A stretch of DNA of 64,000 bases from assembly GCF_947497695.1 (NCBI RefSeq), contig NZ_CANMHM010000002.1:1-64000 (forward strand), written 5' to 3'. Of this stretch, positions 56,183 to 64,000 are shown piece by piece. The stretch comes from an uncultured Polaribacter sp. (GTDB taxonomy: Bacteria > Bacteroidota > Bacteroidia > Flavobacteriales > Flavobacteriaceae). The notes beneath the pieces were generated by a model. It saw only the letters and a list, made by a program, of their open reading frames with translations. It did no database searches and was not told where the DNA came from. The position numbers and the translations under genes were made by a program. Positions within the stretch are counted from its first letter, which is position 1. Every line of letters starts with the position of its first letter.

Positions 56183-57619
56183 TTATTTTAATTTTAACCT
56201 AGTACTTAACTTCGCTTTTAGCTCTTTAACTAATTCTAGGTGTTCTTCAGCTATATTCTTAGTTTCCTTTTCTGTTGTTGTGTGATCATATAATTCAACA
56301 AATCCATCTTTATGCAGTGTCATTCTATGCGTTGAAGTTCTGATGGTTGAAGCTTTATTGTTGTAGGATATAGCATAGTGACCAGTAGCATTCGGATCTA
56401 CTAATAGTTCTTTTAGAGACGTCCCATGAGCATACTCAGGAGTTTCAATTTCTGCTAAATCACACAAAGTCGGAAAAATATCGACTGTTTCTACAATAGC
56501 ATCTGAATTCGCACCTTTATGTTTCATTCCTGGGTAATGAATTATTAAAGGTGCGTGCAACGACTCCTCAAACAAACTATGTTTTCCCCAAATCGCATGT
56601 TCTCCTAAATGCCAACCATGGTCTCCCCAAAGTACAACAATAGTGTTTTTATCTGCTCCTGTTTTTTTTAATGCTGCAAGAATTTTACCAACTTGGGCAT
56701 CTGCATAACTCACACATGCAGCATAATGACGACGTACATCATTCGCAAAATCAGCATCTGTATTAGGGTTTTTACCCCAATGATTATATTTCATAAATTC
56801 ACCAGACCCATGCCAAGTGGTTTTTCCTTTCGGTTTTTGAGAATGTTTTATTTTAGGAAAATCAACACCATCATACCTATCATAATATTTTTTTGGTGCA
56901 CCAAAAGGTAGGTGTGGTTTAATAATTCCAACAGCAAGAAAAAATGGATTCTCTTTATTACTGGAAAGGACTCCTAGTTGTTTCACAGCTTCATCTGTAA
57001 TTGCTCCATCTGGATAAATGTTGTCATCGCCTTCTATGGTTTGAAAAACGTCCATACTACCTGATTTTACTCGGATCTCACCATTAGCTAATCCATGCAT
57101 CATTCCTCGTGGATGTTCCCATTCTGCAACTGGCATCAAATGTTTATCCCAAGCATTGGGCATCTCTACTTTTGTGCTATCATTCCATTTTTTTCCTCCT
57201 CTACCTCCTGGATGATGAGATACTTTTCCAACCGAAACTGTTTTATAACCATGAATCTTAAACCACTCAGGAAGACTTTTATCTATTTTTTGAGTACCTT
57301 GTTTTATTTTATTTGCTCTACTAAAAAGTGCATTATTTCCTGCTGGTCCATATTGCCCTGTTAATAAGGTATAACGAGATGGACCACAACTTGGTGAGTT
57401 TACAAAATGTTTCTGAAACCTAATACTCTTTTCAGATAAATCGTCAATGTTTGGTGAACTAATATAATCTGCTCCAAAACTCTTCAATTCTGGACGAAGA
57501 TCATCCACACAAATAAGTAGCACATTAGGCTTTTGATTGATTTGTTCTTTTTTACAATTTGTTATTGCAAAAAGAGATAGTAGGATGTAAAAAAAAGATA
57601 TTTTTTGTTTAGCTCTCAT
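56183..57619 (-). CDS. S1-type sulfatase, iduronate-2-sulfatase-like lipoprotein
   Basis: 478 aa. Lipobox [10 protein letters not shown] with Cys22. [20 protein letters not shown] and [18 protein letters not shown] (formylglycine Cys78) are typical of the iduronate-2-sulfatase-like S1 group. [40 protein letters not shown] and the short C-terminal region with [13 protein letters not shown] also match that group. Members attack 2-O-sulfates in glycosaminoglycans and algal glycans, but position cannot be assumed here. It is followed by the isomerase (8-bp gap) and preceded by the enolase-superfamily gene (26-bp gap) in the same operon. Confidence 0.93.
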   Translation of the reverse strand: MRAKQKISFFYILLSLFAITNCKKEQINQKPNVLLICVDDLRPELKSFGADYISSPNIDDLSEKSIRFQKHFVNSPSCGPSRYTLLTGQYGPAGNNALFSRANKIKQGTQKIDKSLPEWFKIHGYKTVSVGKVSHHPGGRGGKKWNDSTKVEMPNAWDKHLMPVAEWEHPRGMMHGLANGEIRVKSGSMDVFQTIEGDDNIYPDGAITDEAVKQLGVLSSNKENPFFLAVGIIKPHLPFGAPKKYYDRYDGVDFPKIKHSQKPKGKTTWHGSGEFMKYNHWGKNPNTDADFANDVRRHYAACVSYADAQVGKILAALKKTGADKNTIVVLWGDHGWHLGEHAIWGKHSLFEESLHAPLIIHYPGMKHKGANSDAIVETVDIFPTLCDLAEIETPEYAHGTSLKELLVDPNATGHYAISYNNKASTIRTSTHRMTLHKDGFVELYDHTTTEKETKNIAEEHLELVKELKAKLSTRLKLK

Positions 57620-57645
57620 TGTTATATCATTTTCTATTGTTTTTT

Positions 57646-58875
57646 CTAAATTTCAATATATAATTCACTTACTTTTTTCAAGTGATTTGTATCCAATTCC
57701 ACACCAAAACCTGGTTTTGATTTAAAAGAATAATACCCATTATTCTCCTTTTTAGTTGCAGTGCTCTGCAAACATTCTAAATACAGTTTAGAATCTTCCT
57801 TTTTCTCTATGGCTTCTACCCAAGTGGCATCAACACCAATGGCTATTTGTTGCCACGCAGAACAAGCAGGACCAACCAAACTGTCGTCGCCAATCATCAC
57901 TTTTGCACCAATTTCTTTTACCTTTTTGGCTAGTTGGGCTGTATGGGTAAAACTTCCCATTGTTGATGGATGTAAATTATAAATATGCCCCATACCTGGT
58001 TTCATCGTTTTGATTCCTTTCCAAGCAGGACGCATAGGCGCATCTGGAATTAAAGATAAATCACCCACCATCTTTTGTAATTCAAACCATTGATTCGTTT
58101 TTAAATTGGCTGGATCTTCAATCGCATCCAATCCATTGTCTTTAAATCGATTCAATATAGATTTTAATTCGTCTAAGGATTGCCATTTTTTATAGCCTTT
58201 ATTCACATCAGAAATTACAACAGCGTCATTACCTAGAACGTCTCTTATGGTTTTTAGTAACTTCATATCAATTTTCTCATCACCATACATTTTAAATTTT
58301 AGATGATGCCCAAGGTTCTGTTCGATGCTTTTTTCTGCTTCTTCTCTAACTTTTTTCTCGTCTTTATCTAAAATGCAATATAAACCTGGAACAGGATTTT
58401 GACCAGTTAAACCCAATAGCTCAACCGCTGATTTATTTTGAAGTCTTCCTGATAAATCCAAAAGTCCCATATCTAAAAACTCCAACATTTTAAGAGATCG
58501 TTTTGAACCTAATACTTGTTCTGATGCTAATAATTTTTGAGACTCACCTAATGTTAAACCTTTAAATTGTTTTAAGTAGTTTACCCAATCTGTAGGTTTA
58601 AAATCCGGATTGTTTTTAGATGCTGGCGTTTCTGTCCAACCATAAAAATCTCCCGCAGAAATTTTTATAAATAAATGCTGACGATTATGCCAAGTACCCC
58701 AAGAAAAATAACGTGGTATATTGATATCATATCGAAACAATTCGATTTTTGTAATCTTTTCGTTTAAATATTCTGTTCCGTTTTTACTTCCGCAAGCAGA
58801 TAATAATGGATATGTTGCACCTGCAATACCCAATGCTGACATACTTTTTATAAAATCGCGTCTATTTGTTTTCAT
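57646..58875 (-). CDS. Tat-exported lipoprotein of the enolase superfamily (mandelate racemase group)
   Basis: 409 aa from the ATG at 58875; the longer frame to 58893 begins with TTG and is less likely. The N-terminus [20 protein letters not shown] is a Tat signal followed by a lipobox (YPLLSACGS), so the protein should be folded in the cytoplasm and anchored in the periplasm. The body is a mandelate racemase/muconate lactonising enzyme: capping domain, a K-x-K motif (LKFKMYG), metal ligands in VISDVNKGY and AIEDPA, and [19 protein letters not shown]. Family members abstract an alpha-proton from carboxylic acids, so a sugar acid such as rhamnonate or a uronate is a plausible substrate. Export is unusual for this superfamily. 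Confidence 0.83.
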   Translation of the reverse strand: MKTNRRDFIKSMSALGIAGATYPLLSACGSKNGTEYLNEKITKIELFRYDINIPRYFSWGTWHNRQHLFIKISAGDFYGWTETPASKNNPDFKPTDWVNYLKQFKGLTLGESQKLLASEQVLGSKRSLKMLEFLDMGLLDLSGRLQNKSAVELLGLTGQNPVPGLYCILDKDEKKVREEAEKSIEQNLGHHLKFKMYGDEKIDMKLLKTIRDVLGNDAVVISDVNKGYKKWQSLDELKSILNRFKDNGLDAIEDPANLKTNQWFELQKMVGDLSLIPDAPMRPAWKGIKTMKPGMGHIYNLHPSTMGSFTHTAQLAKKVKEIGAKVMIGDDSLVGPACSAWQQIAIGVDATWVEAIEKKEDSKLYLECLQSTATKKENNGYYSFKSKPGFGVELDTNHLKKVSELYIEI

Positions 58876-58886
58876 AACTAATTGTT

Positions 58887-60368
58887 TTACCAAGGATCAT
58901 TCATAGAAGTTAACAATTCTGCCAATTCCGTTTTCATTTTTTTGTCTAAACCTGAATCTTCTCCCCAAATGTTTTTCATCTGATAAGGATCTTTAACATC
59001 ATTATAGAGATAATGGAACTTTTCCCCACTTTCGTGTTTTACCACAGCATAGGTATATTCTTTTGTTCTAAAACCACGAGCATCTCCATTTGAAGCAAAA
59101 CTTTTCCCTCCAAAATACAACTGTTTTCCTGGGCGATTTACAGGTTTATCAATAAATAAACCGGCATAATTTTTACCATCTACTACCTTTGGTATTTTAT
59201 ATTCAAATCCCATTAAACCTAATATAGTTGGCATATAATCGGGTACACTCAATAAAATATCATCCGTTTTTGGTTTTACTTTTTTTGGATAATGGAGGAT
59301 TAAAGGAATTTTATACGCTTCTTTAAACCATACGTTTTTATGCATTAAACCTTGGCTACCTAGCATTTCGCCATGATCTGCAGAAAATACAATAATGGTG
59401 TTCTCATACAAACCCGCTTCTTTTAACTTTGCAATAACACGTCCTATTTGATCATCAACACCATTTACAGAAGCAAAATAATCGGTGGCTTGGTCTAAGC
59501 GCTTTTCTACACCATGATCTCCCCTTTTTAAATCATAATTGTCATTAAATTTTACATTGGGTCTATTTAAAACGTCTTTATGCGTCATGCCTTTATAACG
59601 TTTTCTGTAACGTTCTGGCACTTGTTTAAACGGGGTGTGTGGTGGGTTAATAGACCAAAACAAGGCAAAAGGCTCGTTAGCTTTTCGCTGATTTTCATTG
59701 TTTTTTAGGTAATCAATAATAACATCGGCTTCATGTTCTGCCGACCATTTTTTGATGTATGTTTTTTCGTCTTCTTTGGCATTGGTTGTCCAATAATAAG
59801 GTACATTATGTCTATTGTGAGTTCCGTAAGCATACCAGAAAGAAAATCCGTGTCTTCTATCTGGTGGACACCAAGTATCCCAAACACGTTTTACATTTGG
59901 CGCTGTAGGTTCTGGGCCATCTAAATGCCATTTTCCAACATAACCTGCACTGTAACCATTATCAACTAAAACATCCGAAAAACAGGTTTCATCTTTCTTC
60001 AAGTAGTTTCCTAAAGCTGTTCTTTGAGAATTGCAATTTTCTACAACACCTGTTGATAAGGAATAACGCCCAGTCATTAACATCGCTCGATAAGGACTGC
60101 ATAATGGATTGTTTGCGACTGCCTCAGAAAAAAACACTCCTTCTTTTGCCAATTGATCTAAATTTGGTGTATAAACTGGATCTTCGTTTAGAAATCCCAA
60201 CGAAGCTTGACGATACTGGTCTGCAAAAATGAAAAGTAAATTTGGTTTAGATTCCACAGTTGCTTCTTCTTGTTTTGGCTTGGTTTTACAAGATGATATA
60301 CCGCATATAATCAATCCAAAAAGAGTCAATTTTACCAATAACTTAATTTTTACATTTAGTTTATTCAT
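58887..60368 (-). CDS. S1-type sulfatase with CSPYR signature, lipoprotein
   Basis: 493 aa. The lipobox ends at Cys27 (GISSC). PNLLFIFADQYRQASLGFL and NPLCSPYRAMLMTGRYSL place the formylglycine cysteine at Cys90. The signature has Tyr instead of the usual Ser (C-x-P-Y-R), which still fits the broader C-x-P-x-R pattern. GYVGKWHLDGPEP, INPPHTPFKQVPERYRKRYKG and FSADHGEMLGSQGLMHKNVWFKE are further landmarks and suggest a group close to exo-acting S1 enzymes. It lies between GH78 (128-bp gap upstream, no clear promoter) and the enolase-superfamily gene (11 bp downstream). Confidence 0.92.
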   Translation of the reverse strand: MNKLNVKIKLLVKLTLFGLIICGISSCKTKPKQEEATVESKPNLLFIFADQYRQASLGFLNEDPVYTPNLDQLAKEGVFFSEAVANNPLCSPYRAMLMTGRYSLSTGVVENCNSQRTALGNYLKKDETCFSDVLVDNGYSAGYVGKWHLDGPEPTAPNVKRVWDTWCPPDRRHGFSFWYAYGTHNRHNVPYYWTTNAKEDEKTYIKKWSAEHEADVIIDYLKNNENQRKANEPFALFWSINPPHTPFKQVPERYRKRYKGMTHKDVLNRPNVKFNDNYDLKRGDHGVEKRLDQATDYFASVNGVDDQIGRVIAKLKEAGLYENTIIVFSADHGEMLGSQGLMHKNVWFKEAYKIPLILHYPKKVKPKTDDILLSVPDYMPTILGLMGFEYKIPKVVDGKNYAGLFIDKPVNRPGKQLYFGGKSFASNGDARGFRTKEYTYAVVKHESGEKFHYLYNDVKDPYQMKNIWGEDSGLDKKMKTELAELLTSMNDPW

Positions 60369-60496
60369 ACTTATCTTATTATGTATTCTTTAATTCAGTT
60401 TCGTTTATTAATTTAACAGACTTTGAAAAACGATTAGTTTCTCCAAAAGTTAAGGTCTTCAATTTTCATTTAACTTCTCTTACAATAAACATCTTT

Positions 60497-63274
60497 TTAA
60501 TAATTCGTTTTAAATGAATATGTTCCAGAGTTTACCTTAAAAACAAAAGCTTTTTTCGTTTTACTCAATAGTTTTACATCAGAACCACCCTCAAATTCAC
60601 CTCCATTTACTTGAATATTCTCTTGAATATTTCCTGGTACTAAAACTTGAGCTGTAGTGTTTGGAGGTACTATTATATCTAAATAAAATTGTTTATCTAC
60701 TAATTTCCAACTTGAACTTACGTTACCATAAGGTGAATTGTAAGTGGCAGCTGCAGATGTTAAGGGACCACCCGGTATAGGAGCAATTTCAATTTCTTTG
60801 TAACCTACTTTAACAGGTTTAATACCCGCAATGCGTTCGTACATCCAACGACCAATTGCACCGTATGCATAGTGGTTAAAAGAATTCATACCTCCTTTAT
60901 TAAAACCATCTTTATGAGTATAACTGTTCCAACGTTCCCACATGGTAGTTGCCCCTTGATTGATAGAATAAAACCACGATGGATAAGTTTCTTTAAACAA
61001 GATTTCATACATCAAGTCGATCTCACCAATTTTGTCAAGTACTAAAGGCAATAAAGGTGTACCTAAAAAACCGGTACGCAAATGGTTATCGGTTAGTTTT
61101 ATTTGTTCCAATAAATGAGGTACTGCTTTTTGCGCTAATTCATCATCCAACAAATCGAACGCTAAGGCTAATAAATAAGCGGTTTGAGTTTCAGGACCTT
61201 CAATAATGCGTCCTTGAGTATCGAAAAAACTATTTTGAAATACATCGCGAATAGCATGGAATAAAAACTCATATTCTTTGGCTTCAGACTCAAATCCTAG
61301 CACTCTTGCGGCTTGAGCAGTTAGATTAACAGAATGTGCATAGTGGGCTGTGATAATTAGCTTGTTGGAAGTGATACCAAATCGCTCATCTCTTTTGTGT
61401 GTTGAATAGGGTTGCAACCAATCGCCATGAGTAAACATTTTAACAATATGGTCTTTGGCATTTGACTGATAAAATCCTACCCATTTTTTCATACTTGCAT
61501 AGTTTTCCTCCAAAACACCTGCATCCCCTGTACGTTGGTAGGTATCCCAAGGAACAATTGTAATCACGTCACTCCAACCAGCACCAGCCCTAAGTCTACC
61601 TCCTAAAGAAGGTACCATTACAGGAACTGCTCCATCTTCATCTTGATCATCACGTACACTTTCTAACCAACTCGCCCAAAAGGAATGAACATCTCCTAAA
61701 AAGAATGAGGTGGGTGCAATTACCTGAGCATCGCCTGTCCAGCCTGCTCTTTCATCTCGTTGAGGACAATCTGTTGGTATATCGAGTGTATTACCTCTTA
61801 GCCCCCAAATAATATTACTTTGCAGCTGATTTAGTTTTTCGTGTGAAGAGCTAAACTCAACATTCAAATCATAATCAGAATGCTGAACAATACCTGTCAC
61901 CCATGATTTATCTGGAGAAGCACTTGGATCAAAACCACTCAACTCTACATATCTAAAACCATGAAACGTAAATGTTGGCTGATAGGTAATTTGTCCATCT
62001 TCTTTGGCCGTATAATAATCTGTTGAAACGGCTCCTCTGTAATTTTTAGTATACATACGCCCATCTTGTTGAAGCATTTCAGCAAAACGTATTTTTAAGG
62101 TTCCATCTTTCTGCATTGGTACCTTAATGCGAGGTACACCCACCATATTTTGCCCCATATCAAAAATTACTACACTTTTATCAATCTCGGTAATATTAAT
62201 TGGTGCTAATTCCTCAACAGATTTAACAGTGTTATGTCGCTTTGGTGTCAATCTTATCGCTGCGTCTTTATCTTCAGCAATAACCTTTTGCCAGCTTGTA
62301 TCATCGAAAGATTTAGATGACCACCCTTTTAGTTCTTTTCGCGCATCATATTGTTCACCATCATAAATTCCAGCATAAACAATTGGACCATTTTGAGTAG
62401 CTGTCCAATTTTCATCTGTAATAAAAGTCTGAACATCTCCATTGGTATATTTCACTTCAAGTTGACACATTACTTTAGGAGAAAGCTTTGGATACCCTCT
62501 AAGCATTAATCGACCTGCATACCAACCCTCTGCCAATGCAATTCCAATAACGTTAGTTCCATCTTGTAAATGATTTGCTACATCGTATGTTAAAGTTTCA
62601 ATGCGCTTATTATAGGGCGTCCATCCTGGAGTCATGACATCATCACCAACCTTTTTACCGTTTATCTCAGCTTCAAAAAGTCCCTTCGCTGTAATGTACA
62701 ATCTAGCAGATTCAATTTTAGAATCAATCGTAAAATCCTTTCTCAAATACTGAACTTTATAAGAGGTTTTATTCGTTTTAGGCGACTTTGCTTTGTCCAC
62801 TTTTGCCAAGCTAATCCATTTGGCCTGCCAATCGGAATTATTAAGCAGTCCTAACTCAAAGTTGGCTACCTCACTCCAATCAGAAGCCTTTTTATCTTGA
62901 TCCCAAAACTTTAGCTGCCAGTACACTTTTTGTCGCGAGGACAGTTTTTTTCCTTTGTATTTTACAAATAAAGTTTGATCACTTTCCACTTTTCCGCTTT
63001 CCCATAAATCAGCATTATCGGGCAATAGTTTAGGGCTAGAAGCCACAACTATGGAATACCCTACTTGCTGTTTGATGTTTTTATTTTGTGGCAGTTTCCA
63101 CGAGAAAGAAGGGGTCGCATCGTAAAACCCTATAGGATTTTTAAATTGCTCACTTACAGTCAAATCCTGGGGTACGTTCTTAGTATTGTTATTGTTATTA
63201 ATTGAAGAGCAGGAAACTAAAAATAGTATTACCAATACAACGGTTGCTAGTTTATTACGAGTAAATATGTACAT
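60497..63274 (-). CDS. GH78 alpha-L-rhamnosidase, lipoprotein
   Basis: 925 aa with a lipobox ending at Cys22 (LFLVSC) followed by an Asn-rich linker. Domain order is standard: fibronectin-like (about 40-145, ending SDWSEVANFELG), lectin-like N-domain (about 175-330, GLFEAEINGKKVGDDVMTPGW), beta-sandwich (MGQNMVGVPRIKV), catalytic barrel with TDCPQRDERAGWTGDAQV near residues 500-518, and a C-terminal sandwich (YNSPYGNVSSSWKL). It should hydrolyse terminal alpha-L-rhamnose from periplasmic oligosaccharides. It follows the truncated GH106 gene after 27 bp and heads the right-hand operon inside the window. It is more like classical GH78 enzymes than the multidomain copy at 22.6 kb. Confidence 0.95.
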   Translation of the reverse strand: MYIFTRNKLATVVLVILFLVSCSSINNNNNTKNVPQDLTVSEQFKNPIGFYDATPSFSWKLPQNKNIKQQVGYSIVVASSPKLLPDNADLWESGKVESDQTLFVKYKGKKLSSRQKVYWQLKFWDQDKKASDWSEVANFELGLLNNSDWQAKWISLAKVDKAKSPKTNKTSYKVQYLRKDFTIDSKIESARLYITAKGLFEAEINGKKVGDDVMTPGWTPYNKRIETLTYDVANHLQDGTNVIGIALAEGWYAGRLMLRGYPKLSPKVMCQLEVKYTNGDVQTFITDENWTATQNGPIVYAGIYDGEQYDARKELKGWSSKSFDDTSWQKVIAEDKDAAIRLTPKRHNTVKSVEELAPINITEIDKSVVIFDMGQNMVGVPRIKVPMQKDGTLKIRFAEMLQQDGRMYTKNYRGAVSTDYYTAKEDGQITYQPTFTFHGFRYVELSGFDPSASPDKSWVTGIVQHSDYDLNVEFSSSHEKLNQLQSNIIWGLRGNTLDIPTDCPQRDERAGWTGDAQVIAPTSFFLGDVHSFWASWLESVRDDQDEDGAVPVMVPSLGGRLRAGAGWSDVITIVPWDTYQRTGDAGVLEENYASMKKWVGFYQSNAKDHIVKMFTHGDWLQPYSTHKRDERFGITSNKLIITAHYAHSVNLTAQAARVLGFESEAKEYEFLFHAIRDVFQNSFFDTQGRIIEGPETQTAYLLALAFDLLDDELAQKAVPHLLEQIKLTDNHLRTGFLGTPLLPLVLDKIGEIDLMYEILFKETYPSWFYSINQGATTMWERWNSYTHKDGFNKGGMNSFNHYAYGAIGRWMYERIAGIKPVKVGYKEIEIAPIPGGPLTSAAATYNSPYGNVSSSWKLVDKQFYLDIIVPPNTTAQVLVPGNIQENIQVNGGEFEGGSDVKLLSKTKKAFVFKVNSGTYSFKTNY

Positions 63275-63301
63275 GTTTATTTTATTTAAAAAACGTATTT
63301 A

Positions 63302-64000
63302 TTAATATTCTACGGATTCAATAACCACTGGTCCTAACAATCCGGAAGGCTGCAATTTTGATTTTGGTTTGATATCATCAATGACTAACCAAGTATATTT
63401 CTCCTCTTCTGCTCTTTGTTTGTCTTTTATCAATTGATTTCTCCAAAGGTTTACAACTTCTATTTCTAGTTGATTTTCACCCTTTTTAAGTGCTTCTGAA
63501 ATATTTAAACGATAAGGTGCAATCCAAACACCACCAACATCTTGTCCGTTTACTTTTACTTTCGCCATTACAGAGAGTTTACCCAAATTTATGTAAAACT
63601 CTTGATTTTCGGGAAGTTGATCTACCGTAAATGTTGTACTATAAGTTGCTGTCCCAGAATAATATTTTATTTTTTCATTTTCTGAAGTAGCCCAATCTTT
63701 TAGCGTATTAAAAACAACTAGGTCTTTTGGACCTATTTCTTTGTTCTTAAAATCTACTGTAAATGGCGCTTTCAATTCAATTACTTTTTCAAAAACAGGA
63801 AAGTTTTCCGTATTTAATGGTTTTGTTAAGGTTTTGTTTTCTTTCTCAAACACCACAAACCAACTCTGAGCAGCTTCCATTTTTAAAGGTACTTTTATTC
63901 CTGTTTTCGTAATTTCAAAATCTGGTAAGGCTCTAATTTCGCCATTAACTGCATTCCATAATTGTGGTTTTAAATCTCTAGCTACTCTAAAAACTGGCTC
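63302..64000 (-). CDS. GH106-family alpha-L-rhamnosidase, C-terminal part (cut by window edge)
   Basis: The frame is open from the stop at 63302 to the right edge, giving the last 232 residues of a larger protein; the Met at 63880 is internal, not a start. The segment LKPQLWNAVNGEIRALPDFE parallels GKQPELWNAETGEI of the GH106 enzyme at 51.3-54.8 kb. The rest (IKYYSGTATYSTTFTV, VMAKVKVNGQDVGGVWIAPY, LEIEVVNLWRNQLI, LQPSGLLGPVVIESV) is the C-terminal galactose-binding-like sandwich of GH106 proteins. It is the third GH106 in the window and is upstream of GH78 in the same operon. Confidence 0.85.
   Translation of the reverse strand, partial: EPVFRVARDLKPQLWNAVNGEIRALPDFEITKTGIKVPLKMEAAQSWFVVFEKENKTLTKPLNTENFPVFEKVIELKAPFTVDFKNKEIGPKDLVVFNTLKDWATSENEKIKYYSGTATYSTTFTVDQLPENQEFYINLGKLSVMAKVKVNGQDVGGVWIAPYRLNISEALKKGENQLEIEVVNLWRNQLIKDKQRAEEEKYTWLVIDDIKPKSKLQPSGLLGPVVIESVEY

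Noticed and set aside
58876..58893. Extended N-terminus of the enolase-superfamily protein
   Set aside because: It starts at TTG and only adds six residues before an ATG that begins a normal Tat signal.

Overview
The window looks like low-GC chromosomal DNA of a marine Bacteroidota, most likely a Flavobacteriaceae member. The evidence is a SusC/SusD pair, many lipoprotein and type IX secretion (T9SS) C-terminal signals, promoters of the TAnnTTTG (-7) type, and a large load of sulfatases and glycoside hydrolases. No rRNA, tRNA, CRISPR array, insertion sequence or phage gene was recognised. Apart from the truncated gene at the right edge, all genes appear intact.

Layout. (1) 0.2-26.2 kb is a polysaccharide utilisation locus (PUL): GH5-like enzyme, SusD, SusC, sulfatase, a divergent nucleoside-hydrolase-like protein, GH39-like lipoprotein, DUF1080 protein, sulfatase, a T9SS carbohydrate-binding protein, GH78, a T9SS clan GH-A glycosidase, GH106 and a multidomain GH78-LamG-T9SS protein. 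(2) 26.5-35.1 kb is an unrelated-looking housekeeping block: an FtsX/ATPase/HlyD/TolC efflux operon facing a sigma54-type response regulator and histidine kinase. (3) 35.1-41.7 kb holds an exported cytochrome-like DUF1549/DUF1553 protein, a DUF1501 protein and a beta-propeller protein, with the rhamnose/proton symporter RhaT upstream. (4) 41.9-47.3 kb holds an FG-GAP protein and a GH2 enzyme divergent from a XylR-type AraC regulator. (5) 47.3-49.6 kb is an SDR plus a split UxaA-type dehydratase. (6) 49.8-64.0 kb is a long minus-strand run: GH106 (cut by the edge), GH78, sulfatase, Tat-exported enolase-superfamily protein, sulfatase, AraA/FucI-like isomerase, GH106, sulfatase, ending at a terminator.

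How it fits together. Six probable alpha-L-rhamnosidases (three GH78, three GH106), five S1-type sulfatases and RhaT point to a sulfated, rhamnose-rich polysaccharide. No ulvan lyase or unsaturated-uronyl hydrolase was seen, so a rhamnan-sulfate-like substrate is at least as likely as ulvan (inference). 

The strongest unexplained signal is regulatory. Eleven promoters share a composite element: a CAGGATA-type box, usually preceded about 10 bp upstream by a second copy that is often degenerate, then exactly 20 nt, then a TAnnTTTG-like -7 box. These promoters account for every PUL gene of block 1 and also for RhaT and the cytochrome/DUF1501/propeller operon of block 3, across the intervening efflux block. 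This ties a poorly understood exported putative redox module to rhamnoglycan use. The cytochrome-like protein also carries an insert resembling the sugar-binding N-domain of the GH78 enzymes here. A second motif, TTGCACAwAATGGC, lies 45 nt upstream of the -7 box of both the GH2 and SDR operons and is a candidate operator for the XylR-type regulator.
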